DNA of 64,000 nt, from contig JAXHMA010000006.1 in the NCBI GenBank assembly GCA_034521835.1, positions 1,708,141 through 1,772,140 on the forward strand, given 5' to 3'. The notes beneath the pieces were generated by a model that was given only the letters and a program-made list of their open reading frames with translations, did not search any database and was not told where the DNA came from. The DNA comes from JAMQKA01 sp034521835 (lineage in GTDB: Bacteria > Bacteroidota > Rhodothermia > Balneolales > Balneolaceae). A program made the position numbers and the translations under genes. Shown here piece after piece: positions 55,228 to 64,000 of the stretch. Positions within the stretch are counted from its first letter, which is position 1. Each line of letters begins with the position of its first letter.

Positions 55228-55732
55228 ATGAAGATTATAACTTTTACCAAAATCATTTTTTTGTACGCCATCGCATTTGCAACAATCTCTTGCAGCAATC
55301 CGGCCTCTTCTGATGAAGATCACGATGAACATACCGAGCCCTATGGGCTCGAACTAGTGATGAATGGAGCAACAATCATCGAATACTTCGACGGGGAAGT
55401 TACCGGCCACCTGCATGTAGATGAAGGAGGAGAAACGTCCTTGATAACAATCGAATTCCTGAACGAAGAGCGGGAACATATCCATGCTGAAGATCTCGAT
55501 GACGAGTACAGCCTGGGCTGGAATATCGAAAACGAGGATGTTCTCGGCGTAGAACAACACGACGAAGATGGAAAATGGAGCTTTCACCTGGTCGGCAAAA
55601 GCGCCGGCGAATCCCGCATTCAGTTTATGCTTATTCACGGCGACCACGCTGATTTCGAAACCCCTGCCGTGGAACGCGAAGGAGCCGTGGGAAATCCACG
55701 TGGAAGCCCAGGATGAAGAACATACAGATTAA
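55228..55732 (+). CDS. His-rich lipoprotein, probable metal-binding partner of TonB receptor
   Basis: About 167 residues. I chose the ATG at 55228 because it gives a clean lipoprotein signal (MKIITFTKIIFLYAIAFATISC). The mature part is Asp/Glu/His-rich: EDHDEHTEPYG, GHLHVDEGG, EHIHAEDLDDE, EQHDEDGKWSFH and HGDHADFETP. A frame change near 55690 switches to the natural tail IHVEAQDEEHTD, ending at 55732. His pairs spaced every 10-30 residues in a small beta-rich lipoprotein suggest Zn, Cu or Ni binding at the cell surface. Family unknown. Confidence 0.6.
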
Positions 55733-55765
55733 CCTATCGAAGAAACCAACTAAGCTGTAAATCTT

Positions 55766-55810
55766 ACAGGCGGGTAAAGAGTCTGTCTACTAATTTACCC
55801 GCCTGTTTTT
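55766..55810 (+). terminator. Perfect terminator-like hairpin before TonB receptor
   Basis: ACAGGCGGGTAAA (55766-55778) is the exact complement of TTTACCCGCCTGT (55794-55806), followed by TTTTT. It ends only 13 bases before the receptor's ATG at 55824. It could simply terminate the lipoprotein transcript, but the receptor has no space for its own promoter downstream of it, so it may act as a partial terminator or attenuator. Confidence 0.75.
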
Positions 55811-55823
55811 AAATCGCGAGCCA

Positions 55824-58058
55824 ATGAAGCACATTGTCTTTATATTGTCTATTCTCCGTGCGTGAGTGTCAGCCACAGTTCTCGCTGGAGACGAGAATTC
55901 AGGTATTCTGGAAGGACGCGTGCTTGATCGGGAAACATCTGACCCCGTAGCTTATGCTTACCTGCATATCGAAGAACTTAATCGCACGATTACAGCCCAT
56001 AGCGACGGAACCTTCCAATTCAACAACCTGCCAGCGGGCACCTACACCCTTTCCGTGCATCGAATCGGGTACCAGACCCTTTCGCAGAAAGTGACCATTG
56101 CTGACGACGAGACTACTGAAATAACTGTCTCACTGAAACCTACCGTGCTGAATTCTGAAGCTGTTGAGGTGATAGGTTCTGCAGAACGCGGGCGGTTCCA
56201 ACCTGGAACATGCATCCAAGAGCATATCGGGAACAGAGCTTCGTCAGGACCTGGGTACAACGCTTGCCAGCACGCTCGATGAAGTTCCCGGTTTCAGTTC
56301 TCGCTCAATGGGATCTGCGCCCAGCCGCCCGGTTGTTCGCGGATTAGGCGGCGAGCGCGTGCTGATCCTCCAGGATGGAGAGCGAACTGGGGACGTCTCT
56401 TCCCAGTCGCCCGATCATGCAGTGACAGTAGATCCAATGGCCGCCGAAAAGATCGAAATAGCCCGTGGACCCGCGGCCCTCCAGTACGGAGCCAATGCGA
56501 TAGGGGGTGTCATTAATATCGTACGCAACCAGATTGCAAGCACGCAGCCCGAACATCTGCATGGTACCGCCAGCCTGCAGGGGGAATCAGTGAATACCGG
56601 TGTAGTTACCGGGCTCGAAGCCGGGTTTCCCCTGGGTCAAAATATAGCGTTAAAGCTGGATGGCAATTTGCGCAGTGCCCAAAATATCAATACCCCGGAA
56701 GGCGAACTTCAGAATTCAGGTATTCTTTCTACAAATAATTCTGTGGGACTCAGCTACATTCAGCCCTGGGGGTATGCCGGGCTGGCCTCCAGCATGTATC
56801 TCAATAACTACGGTATCCCACCTGATCCCAATGGGGGACATCCCAATGGCGTTGATATCGAGATGCGAAAATACCAGGTAGAAGCTGGATCAGAAATATA
56901 TCTACGGGGTCCTACCTTTAAATCGATAGAAGCCGATATTTCATATAAAAATTATTACCACCAGGAAATCGAATCGAGCGGTGCCATTGGTACCCAATTT
57001 GGCGTGCTAACCCAGAATGCCTCCGTGTTTGCCCGACATGATGGATTAGCATTCTTTGATAATGGAAAAATTGGAATTTGGGGCGAAGCCAAAGCTATGC
57101 CGTTCAGGGGGCGCGTACACCCGATTCCGATTCCTACAGCCTGGGGGGTTACTTTGTGGAAGAAAAGGATATTGGTGCTCTTCACCTTGAGCTGGGCGCC
57201 CGGTTTGACTATGTTAATACCGTCCCTGCTGAGGAGGATTCCGATTCACAAATCGGAGCCATACGGGAGCGTGCCTTTGACGCCCTTTCCAGTTCTGTTT
57301 CTGCTATCTACGATCTCGGAGAAGGATTTTTTACGGGAACCACGCTGATGCACTCCTTCCGGGCGCCCTCGCAGGAGGAGCTGTATTCCGAAGGTCCCCA
57401 CCTGGCCTCCTATTCCTATGAAGTGGGCAACCCCGATCTAGATCCGGAACGCGGACTAGGCAAAGAACTATTTGTGCGATATCAAACCAGCACAGCTACG
57501 GCCGAGTTGAGTTTATATCACAATTCCTTCGACAGTTACATCTACCCGCGCAATACAGGTCGGCCGAGTCTTCCCCGATTTCCTTCGCTGAATATCTACC
57601 AGTTTACTGGGGTAGATGCGGTATTCCAGGGATTTGAAGTTTCCTCCCAGGTACAAGTCCTTGACTACTGGGCTCTCACGGGATCGGTAAGTTACACGCA
57701 TGCACGTGGAAAAGTGGATGAAACTGACGAATCCCAATGGCAGCCGCTTCCGCTGATCCCCCCGCTGAAAGGGACCACTGGAATAACCTATGCCAAGGGG
57801 GGAATCCAGGTAGGTACCAAGGTCCGCTTTACGGCTGAACAAACCCGCACCGGGGAGTTTGAAACGCCGACAGATGGCTATGCCATTATTGACCTGATTG
57901 GGCAGTACCGGTTCCAGTCGGGAAGCTTGCTGCATACCTTTTCTCTAAACGTAGAGAATTTGTTTAACACCACCTACCGCAGCCATATGTCTCGGATAAA
58001 GGAGATTACACCCGAACCAGGTATCGGAGCATCTCTTCTCTATCGACTGTACTTTTAA
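55824..58058 (+). CDS. TonB-dependent receptor, ZnuD-like plug (frameshifted)
   Basis: About 745 residues. Signal peptide MKHIVFILSIL..., then a carboxypeptidase-regulatory-like domain (GILEGRVLDRETSDPVAYAY near 55905). The plug has RPVVRGLGGERVLILQDGER, SPDHAVTVDPMAAEKIEIARG and ALQYGANAIGGVINIV. The DHAVTVDP and RGP...YGANAIGGV strings are typical of ZnuD-type zinc receptors. The barrel ends LLYRLYF with terminal Phe. The frame changes near 55862, 56205 and 57105. It lies downstream of the His-rich lipoprotein and a terminator-like hairpin. Zinc is the favoured ligand, copper or nickel the alternatives. Confidence 0.85.
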
Positions 58059-58090
58059 CGAATTGTAATATCTTAAACTGATTCAACAAT

Positions 58091-58403
58091 ATGCAGCGTC
58101 CAGCCGGCAGCATTGTAAAGGCTACGATACTGCTGGTAGGGGTATGCCTGATTGGATCTGCGTTTCACATTCATCAACTGCATCCTGATTATCGATTCAA
58201 TACATCCTCTCGATCAGCAACTAGATGTAGATCAACCGGACTGCATCGCCTGTATGCAGTTGTTGCAGGCTGTCCCCACTGTACAAGATAAGGTGGGCCC
58301 AGTTCAGCGTGAGGAGGCACTTGATATATCAAGTGCTAATCAATCCCTTGCCGATGATTATATAACAGACCTGAATAATAAATCTCCTCCTTCCCATTGG
58401 TGA
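58091..58403 (+). CDS. Small His/CxxC protein resembling DUF2946 (copy B, one frameshift)
   Basis: About 104 residues across a frame change near 58200. N-terminal helix SIVKATILLVGVCLIGSAFH, His cluster AFHIHQLHPDY, the pair DCIACMQLL, and an end with NNKSPPSHW. Same order of features as copy A (54763-55083). It sits 32 bases after the ZnuD-like receptor gene and 52 bases before the next receptor gene, so all are probably in one operon. I infer a periplasmic metal-binding accessory role. Confidence 0.55.
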
Positions 58404-58455
58404 TATCCAGATTGACTAATTTTTTTTCAATTAAGAAAATATCACCAGCATTCTG

Positions 58456-60860
58456 ATGTCGGAATCGCATTACAACATTCTCAAAGGTTATTTTACTTTT
58501 TTTTCTTGCTTCATTTATTGGATGGCAGAGCACGTATGCACAATCACAATCCAACACAGTAGTTAAAGGAACCGTCACTGATTCAAACGGCAAGCCATTG
58601 CCGGGTGTCAATGTAGCCTTTCCCCAGCTAGACAGGGGATCATCAACGAAGGCTGACGGTTCATATGAAATCCATGATTTGCCCACAGGTACTTATACAC
58701 TGGTGTTTTCCTTCGTTGGTTACCAAAGCAAAAACCATGAAGTAACCCTGCAAAGGGGCGAGAAGGTATCGCTAGATGTCTCGCTGCAAAAAACATCAAT
58801 AAGTACCGAAACCATTACCGTGACAGGCACCCCCTATGCCTCCGATCCGCTCACCACGCCCACCGATGTGGACGTACTAGCAGGCAATGCCAAGCTGGCC
58901 AGCCAGCAGACGTCGCTCGGCGGAAGCATCGATCAACTGGCGGGTGTCACCACCATCCAGACCGGATCACAGTCGGGCAAGCCCGTAATCCGCGGACTCA
59001 GCGGCAGCCGGGTACGTGTGCTGGATGACGGCACGCCCATGGAGTATCAGCAGTACGGCGTGCGCCATGCCCCCAATGTGGATCCCTTTACCGCTGAACG
59101 TATTGAGGTAGTGCGCGGAGCCTCCAGCGTGCAGTACGGATCGGATGCCATCGGCGGGGCGATCAACGTGATTTCGGGAAGTATCCCCCAGGCACTGGAC
59201 CGCTCCAACTTTGTGCGTGGACAAACGCTGGGGGAATTTTCATCCAACAACAATGAGCTGGCCGGCGGCCTCCACCTGGAAGGCGCATCCGGCGGATTTG
59301 GGTGGACGGGCTCGGCGCATCCGCCGCTCGGGCGGAAATATCACCGCTCCTGATGTACCCACGTTCCAGGAAACCAATGACACCTCCGCTCCCAAATTTT
59401 CAGGGGAGTTACCCAATACCGATTTCGACCAGGTGAACGGCTCTTTCGGGCTGGGGTACAGCGCACAGAGCTGGGAGGTTAGCACAGAATTTACACACTG
59501 GCAGAACCAGCATAACTTCCTGCTTCCCAATGGAAAGGGGCTGGGCCAGTACCTGCAAAATGATATGTTGACCCTGGAAGGAACGTACAAGCCGGGCAAC
59601 AACTGGATTCTCACTCCTGAATTCACTTACACCCGTAACCTGCGGCAATCGAGTCCGGGTGGAGGCATCGCCATTCCGCGTGAAGATCTTACCGATGACA
59701 ACCTGGGCCTCGACATCCTTCAGAAAACGCAGGCAACAGCCGACTGGAAATCCAGCATCCCGCTGTTGGTTCGTTCTCCGGACAGATCGGCCTGGAGTAC
59801 AAGCATGACGACCAGGAAACCTATGGCCCCGAACCTTTGGTTCCTGCCGGCACCGTGGATAACCTGTCGGCCTTTATCTATGACAATGCTGAATTTGACC
59901 GCCTGACACTCTCCGTCGGTGCGAGAATAGATTACAGAACCCAGCAGGCAGAACCCAACCAGAAGTTGAATTTGCCGGATTTCCAAGATGGGGAAACCGA
60001 CGATGTGCTGGATCAAACCTATACGGAATTCAGTGGGTCATTGGGTGCCAATTACCAGTTTACCGAGCACCTTGCTGTTTCCGCCAACATCGGCAGAGGA
60101 TTCAGAAGCTCGAAGCCTTTTTAAACCTTCACGTGGATGGCGTGCACGGCGGCATTGCGGCTTACCAGGTCGGCGATCCCTACCTGGAACCAGAGCGCTC
60201 ATTGAACACGGACTTTTCGGTTCGCTGGCGATCGGAGAACCTGCAGGCTAAAGCCACGGTATATCGCAACCAGATCAACAACTACATGTTCTTGGCAAAT
60301 ACCGGCGAATTTGCGGATGATGGCTCTGGGCCACGCTATCCTGCGCAGCACGCAAAATGATGCAGTGTTGACCGGCGGCGATGCTTCCGTCCAGGCACAG
60401 ATCTTCCCCTGGCTGCGGGCAAGTGGTACGTTTGAAACGGTGGATGGTGAAAACCGAGATACCGGTGACAGCCTGCCGCTGCTGCCTCCCACCAGAGTAG
60501 GCGGCGAACTTCGGGTTATGCAAGCAGAACGTCGGATCCCTGGAAAATGCTTTTCTAAAAGTGGGTATCGATCACACTTCTGCCAAAGATGCCGCCGGAC
60601 GCTTTGAGCCGTTCTGGCAATTTGGCAACGCTCCCCAGTTCAGCAACTTTGGTGTGGCTTCCACCGATGCCTATACCCTGTTCAACGCGGGGCTCGGGTT
60701 TGAGCTTCCTATCTGGAACCGTCCCATCAGCTTCCAGGTAACCGCCAACAACCTGCTCAATGAAGCCTACCGCGATTTCCTGAATACCTACAAAGGATAC
60801 GCGCTGAGCCCCGGCCGGAATATCGAGGTGAAGATGATGGTGCCTTTTACTATTAAGTAG
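58456..60860 (+). CDS. TonB-dependent receptor, second of the metal locus (frameshifted)
   Basis: About 800 residues. Signal peptide ending FIGWQSTYAQ, carboxypeptidase-regulatory-like domain (VVKGTVTDSNGKPLPGVNVA), then the plug with SGKPVIRGLSGSRVRVLDDG, the YGVRHAPNVDPFTAERIEV stretch and RGASSVQYGSDAIGGAINVI. A barrel ends in KMMVPFTIK. The frame changes near 58505, 59310, 59770, 60115, 60340 and 60525. Compared with the upstream receptor it shares plug layout but little barrel sequence, so it likely takes a related but distinct metal complex. Confidence 0.85.
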
Positions 60861-61370
60861 TCAAAGTATGAACTATGATTATAACAGATTATGTGATGAA
60901 CTATGATTAACGTGAGTTCGACATAGTATTGGGAGTCATGATCACGCAATGTTTGTCCCTATTGAGCGTCATCTCGAAAGACCGCGAGGGAGAGACTCTT
61001 GTTAAAATGACTAGCTCTCTGTTGAAAAGACCTCTCATTCCGACAAGCTCCGTTCGAGTTAACGGAGTAGATTACCAGATTGCTATCTTCTATCGAGCTC
61101 ACCTAGTTAATTATAACCTGCAAATAAATGATCATCAAATCAGTAGAATCACATATTAATCACAGTTCAAAATTTTATCCATTTTAAATTTTATAGCCGT
61201 ACGCAAGCCTCGAACCTTGCGATGGCTTTTTTATTCCTTCAGATCGCAGGGACTAATCTTATCATTCCATCTCAAAAATAGATTGGAATGATATCCCCTC
61301 TCATTCTTGTTATTGACTTTTCAACATCATTAAAATTTCTTTTTCTTAACAATAATTATCATCCAACTAA
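60861..61370. other. Intergenic region between metal locus and MFS gene
   Basis: 510 bases without a convincing gene. A hairpin at 61195-61232 (AGCCGTACGCAAG pairs imperfectly with CTTGCGATGGCT, then TTTTTT) could be a terminator, but it is 335 bases after the receptor stop. The stretch 60965-61070 (GAGCGTCATCTCGAAAGACC...) resembles a degraded dispersed repeat. Confidence 0.45.
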
Positions 61371-62541
61371 TTGCCTGATTCCCGACAGTTTACTGAAAAG
61401 CCGCCTTCAGAGACACCAACCTTTACGTAATATTTTGCGTCGCCCTCTTCCGCGGTAATGGGCGTGGCCAGTATCGCACCCGCCCTGCCACAAATGGCAC
61501 GCGTCTGACGGGCGGATCGGGCAGCTGATCACTTTTTTACCGTGCCCGGCATCTTCCTGACCCCGCTACTGGGAGTTGCTGACCGAAGATGGCATTCACA
61601 AAGATGGTGCTGATCCTCTTTGATTTGGGATTGCCGGCACCGCCTGCGCTTACGCAACCGATTTTACCTGGCTGCTGATATTGCGATTTGTGCAGGGCAT
61701 CGGCGGGGCTTCGCTGGGCGCATTGAATATCACATTGATCGGCGATTTATACGGGCACTAAACGGGCTACAGCTATCGGCTACAACGCCAGCGTGTTGAG
61801 CGTGGGCACGGCCTCTTATCCGGCTATCGGCGGGGCGCTGGCTACCCTGGGCTGGTTCTTCCCGTTCTACCTCTCCCTGTTAGCAATTCCAGCGGGACTT
61901 TTTGTGCTCTTTGGCCTGGAAAATCCCGAACCTGATGCCATATGGAACCGAATTACGGGAATATCTGGGCAATGTTTTGGAATCAATTAAATCCCCAAAA
62001 GTAATTGGTCTGTTTACCGCCAATTTTCTCACTTTTATGATGCTCTATGGTACCTACCTGACCTTTTTCCGGTGCTGATCGATGAGCAATTTGGAAAGTC
62101 TTCTTTTGTAATCGGTCTTATCCTGTCGGGTTCTTCTTGTGTAACGGCTCTTACCTCCTCTCAATTGGGAAAGTTGGCCGCCCGGTTTTCCGAGGCTAAT
62201 TTAATCGTCGCTGCCGCTGCCATTTATATCGTGGTGTTTTATTGATGATTCCTTTTATCGGAAACATATACGTAGTATCACCCTGCCGATCGCCCTGTTT
62301 TCGATTTACCGCAGGGAATCAAATATTGCCAGCGTGCTAAATTTGCTGACAAAGCAGGTTCCTTCGGACCTGAGAGCTGCTTTCTTTCGGTCAACTGGAC
62401 AGTATTACGAGGTGGACAGGCGCTGGGACCAGTTTTGTTGACTCGTTACCGGCTTACGGCATCACCGGCACCTTTATATTTAGCGCAGGAGTAGCTGTCA
62501 TTTTCGTAGTGGTTTCTGTGCTGCTGATAAAATTGAAATGA
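61371..62541 (+). pseudogene. MFS transporter, many frame changes
   Basis: Collinear fragments of a 12-helix major facilitator. TTG start at 61371 (PDSRQFTEKPP), then an MGVASIAPALPQMA opening helix, HFFTVPGIFLTPLLGV, LLILRFVQGIGGASLGALNI, LSVGTASYPAIGGALATLGW, FFPFYLSLLAIPAGLFVLFG, FTANFLTFMMLYGTYLTFF, and later IPFIGNIYVV, SDLRAAFLSVNWT and RGGQALGPVLL. At least ten frame changes occur in 1.17 kb, the highest density in the window, so real decay cannot be excluded. The glycine-rich motif of helix 4 suggests a drug or small-molecule exporter of the Bcr/CflA kind, but this is uncertain. Confidence 0.65.
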
Positions 62542-62569
62542 CAAACAATAAACGGGGTGGCAAAAAAAT

Positions 62570-62600
62570 TGAATCCCAGGAGTATCAGTCCCGGGATTCA
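62570..62600. terminator. Possible hairpin terminator downstream of MFS gene
   Basis: TGAATCCC (62570-62577) is complementary to GGGATTCA (62593-62600) and lies 28 bases after the MFS stop. An A-run sits before the left arm, so the typical T-run appears only on the minus strand; on the plus strand the right arm is followed by a weak TGCTTAGTTT. It may be bidirectional. Confidence 0.4.
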
Positions 62601-62813
62601 TGCTTAGTTTCAGCATTTAGGAGTGACTAGTTGACTAACTAGATTAGGGTCTTAAGAGAACAAACTATAATGTTTGTTCTGTTTACAAGAGAACCTCATG
62701 GCCATAGTGTTACAAAATAAATCAAAAAATTATTTGTTTTCTTTTTCAGTTTGTATATGAAACGTTTTACCAAGTTTAAACCTCTCATTACCTCTAATCG
62801 CTGATTTAATCTA

Positions 62814-63680
62814 ATGTTTTATATCTCCAAATTTCGACTTCCCGTTATCATCGGTCATGCCTACTTATGACCGGCTGTTCAGCACTCAATGAATTTTCCA
62901 AAAATATCAAAAACCGAATGTCTCGTCAGAAAATGTTCGAGCTACCGGGTTTTAATATCCAACAAATTGAGCTCACCTATGATCTAAAGGTAGAAAACCC
63001 CAACAAGCTATCGGTGGATCTGCTACGCTATGATTACGAGCTAAACCTCAATGAAAACAGCTTTGTTAAGGGAGAGCAGGCCAATCGCATGACCATAGAG
63101 GCCTCGGAGAACCACGGATAGAGGTGCCCGTATCCCTGAACTACCAGCAGATCTATAAGGCAATCTCAAGCCTTAGAAACGCGGATGAGGCATCCTACTC
63201 ATTTCTGAGCACGCTGACGTTTGATCTGCCAGTGCTGGGACGCACAAATATGCCTATAAAAAACAGGCGAAATTCCCTGCTTCAGCTACCAAATATTCGC
63301 ATCGATGATTTCGAAATTAAGAGCCTCAGCTTGTCCGGAGCCGATTTAAATCTGCAACTGGTGTTTGACAATCCTAATGGATTTGGGCTCAATATAAACG
63401 GCATGCAGTATAATTTGGATATAAACGGCAATTCTAGGGGCAGAAGGAACCGCTTTAAGTGATGTGTTTATTAAAGAAAATGGCACGACGGAACTGAACA
63501 TCCCGCTCTCTTCGCTGAATTTTGGGGATGTAGGCATGTCGGCGTTGCCGTGCCCTTTCTGGCTCGGAAAACCTGGATTATGACCTCCAAGGCAATATAG
63601 ATCTGAACATCGCGCATGAGCTGCTTGGAAATACAAACTTCAATTTCAATCGATCGGGAACGGTATCCCTGCCGAATTAA
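62814..63680 (+). CDS. LEA14-like (WHy domain) lipoprotein (frameshifted)
   Basis: About 285 residues. Signal peptide with a split lipobox (LMTGC) after a frame change near 62866. Then two LEA14-like immunoglobulin-type beta domains. The first has NIQQIELTYDLKVENPNKLSVDLLRYDYELNLNE in pieces. The second has IRIDDFEIKSLSLSGADLNL then QLVFDNPNGFGLNINGMQY. The VENPN and FDNPN strings are the conserved motifs of LEA14/WHy proteins, linked with desiccation tolerance. Frame changes also near 63115, 63440 and 63550. The end is RSGTVSLPN at 63680. Confidence 0.75.
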
Positions 63681-63698
63681 TCCCAATTACGGTTTCAC

Positions 63699-64000
63699 AT
63701 GAAATCAAACACAACTACATCCGCTGTTTGTAATTACCGCTCGCCGTTAGGTTCACTAAGGCTGGTAGTTAAACAAGATGCATTAGAAGGTATTCATTTA
63801 CTGATTCAGAGATATAGATTCAGATCGATCGGATCACCCCATACTGGCAAACACAGTACTCAGCTTGATAAATATTTCGACGGGAAGCGCCAATCCTTTC
63901 ATCTTCCTTTGAATCCCGGAGGATCCGCATTTCAGCAAAAAGTCTGGAAAGCGCTTTAGGAGATCCCGTTTGGGTATACGCTAACCTACCTGGAGCTTGC
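63699..64000 (+). CDS. ogt: Methylated-DNA-protein-cysteine methyltransferase, partial
   Basis: Repairs O6-alkylguanine by stoichiometric transfer to its Cys. Visible parts: N-terminal YRSPLGSLRLVVKQDALEGI, then LDKYFDGKRQSFHLPLNPGG, then SAFQQKVWKAL and EIPFGYTLTYLELA, which lead into the active-site helix beyond the window. Frame changes lie near 63800. In-frame TAG at 63957-63959 replaces an expected Gln codon (CAG) in KALQEIP, a single substitution or sequencing error. The active-site PCHR motif is outside the window. ATG at 63699 is 18 bases after the LEA14-like gene. Confidence 0.8.

Overview
The window looks like chromosomal DNA from the Bacteroidota side of the FCB group, most likely a Balneolaceae/Rhodothermia relative. 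This is an inference from gene content: an ECF sigma / FecR / STN-type TonB receptor set, bshB1, DUF1080, PL10 pectate lyase, a class III fructose bisphosphatase, an M42 peptidase, and LeuRS segments that resemble Salinibacter-type LeuRS from memory. No rRNA, tRNA or CRISPR array was seen. Reading frames change repeatedly, by one base and often in homopolymers, inside essential genes (mfd, leuS, purB, dnaG). I read most of these as consensus indel errors and annotate the genes across the breaks.

Layout. 1-4.9 kb: a secreted protein, mfd and a Sua5-type tRNA t6A enzyme. 5.1-11.9 kb: a cell-surface signalling unit (ECF sigma, FecR anti-sigma, STN-TonB receptor) followed by a five-domain fasciclin lipoprotein. 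The sigma gene and the fasciclin gene carry the same two-part promoter-like motif with identical spacing. 12-19.4 kb: an AP2-like protein, M42 peptidase, collagen-like lipoprotein, thioesterase, HD hydrolase, GH3-type acyl-adenylating enzyme and a beta-barrel protein. 19.4-22 kb: leuS, whose centre is about 70% GC against the mid-40s in its ends. 22.5-26.7 kb: a methyltransferase, two palindromic intergenic repeats, fbp and a membrane hydrolase. 27.2-34.4 kb (minus strand): a LuxC/LuxE pair, DUF1080, purB, a GH140-like glycosidase and a PL10 pectate lyase. 34.6-43.4 kb: ppa, a rhomboid protease and a minus-strand MacAB-TolC-like export operon (two permeases, ATPase, adaptor, TolC) with a yqjDEK-like cassette of three small membrane proteins inside it. 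43.6-50.3 kb: bshB1, a broken lipoprotein, suhB, an M50-CBS site-2 protease, dnaG and sucD. 50.3-54.4 kb: a small secreted protein, a phosphotriesterase-like protein, a 51-aa membrane protein, a DUF1206 protein and an AI-2E-type exporter.

54.7-60.9 kb holds the most interesting block: a probable metal-acquisition locus with two copies of a short His/CxxC protein resembling DUF2946, one His-rich lipoprotein and two TonB-dependent receptors, the first with a ZnuD-like plug. A perfect terminator-like hairpin ends only 13 bases before the first receptor's start codon, and a 20-bp palindrome precedes the lipoprotein. The last 3 kb carry a badly broken MFS transporter, a LEA14-like lipoprotein and a partial ogt.

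The coherent systems are (1) a sigma / anti-sigma / receptor unit that probably also controls the fasciclin adhesin, (2) the export operon with its envelope-stress cassette, and (3) the duplicated metal-uptake modules.
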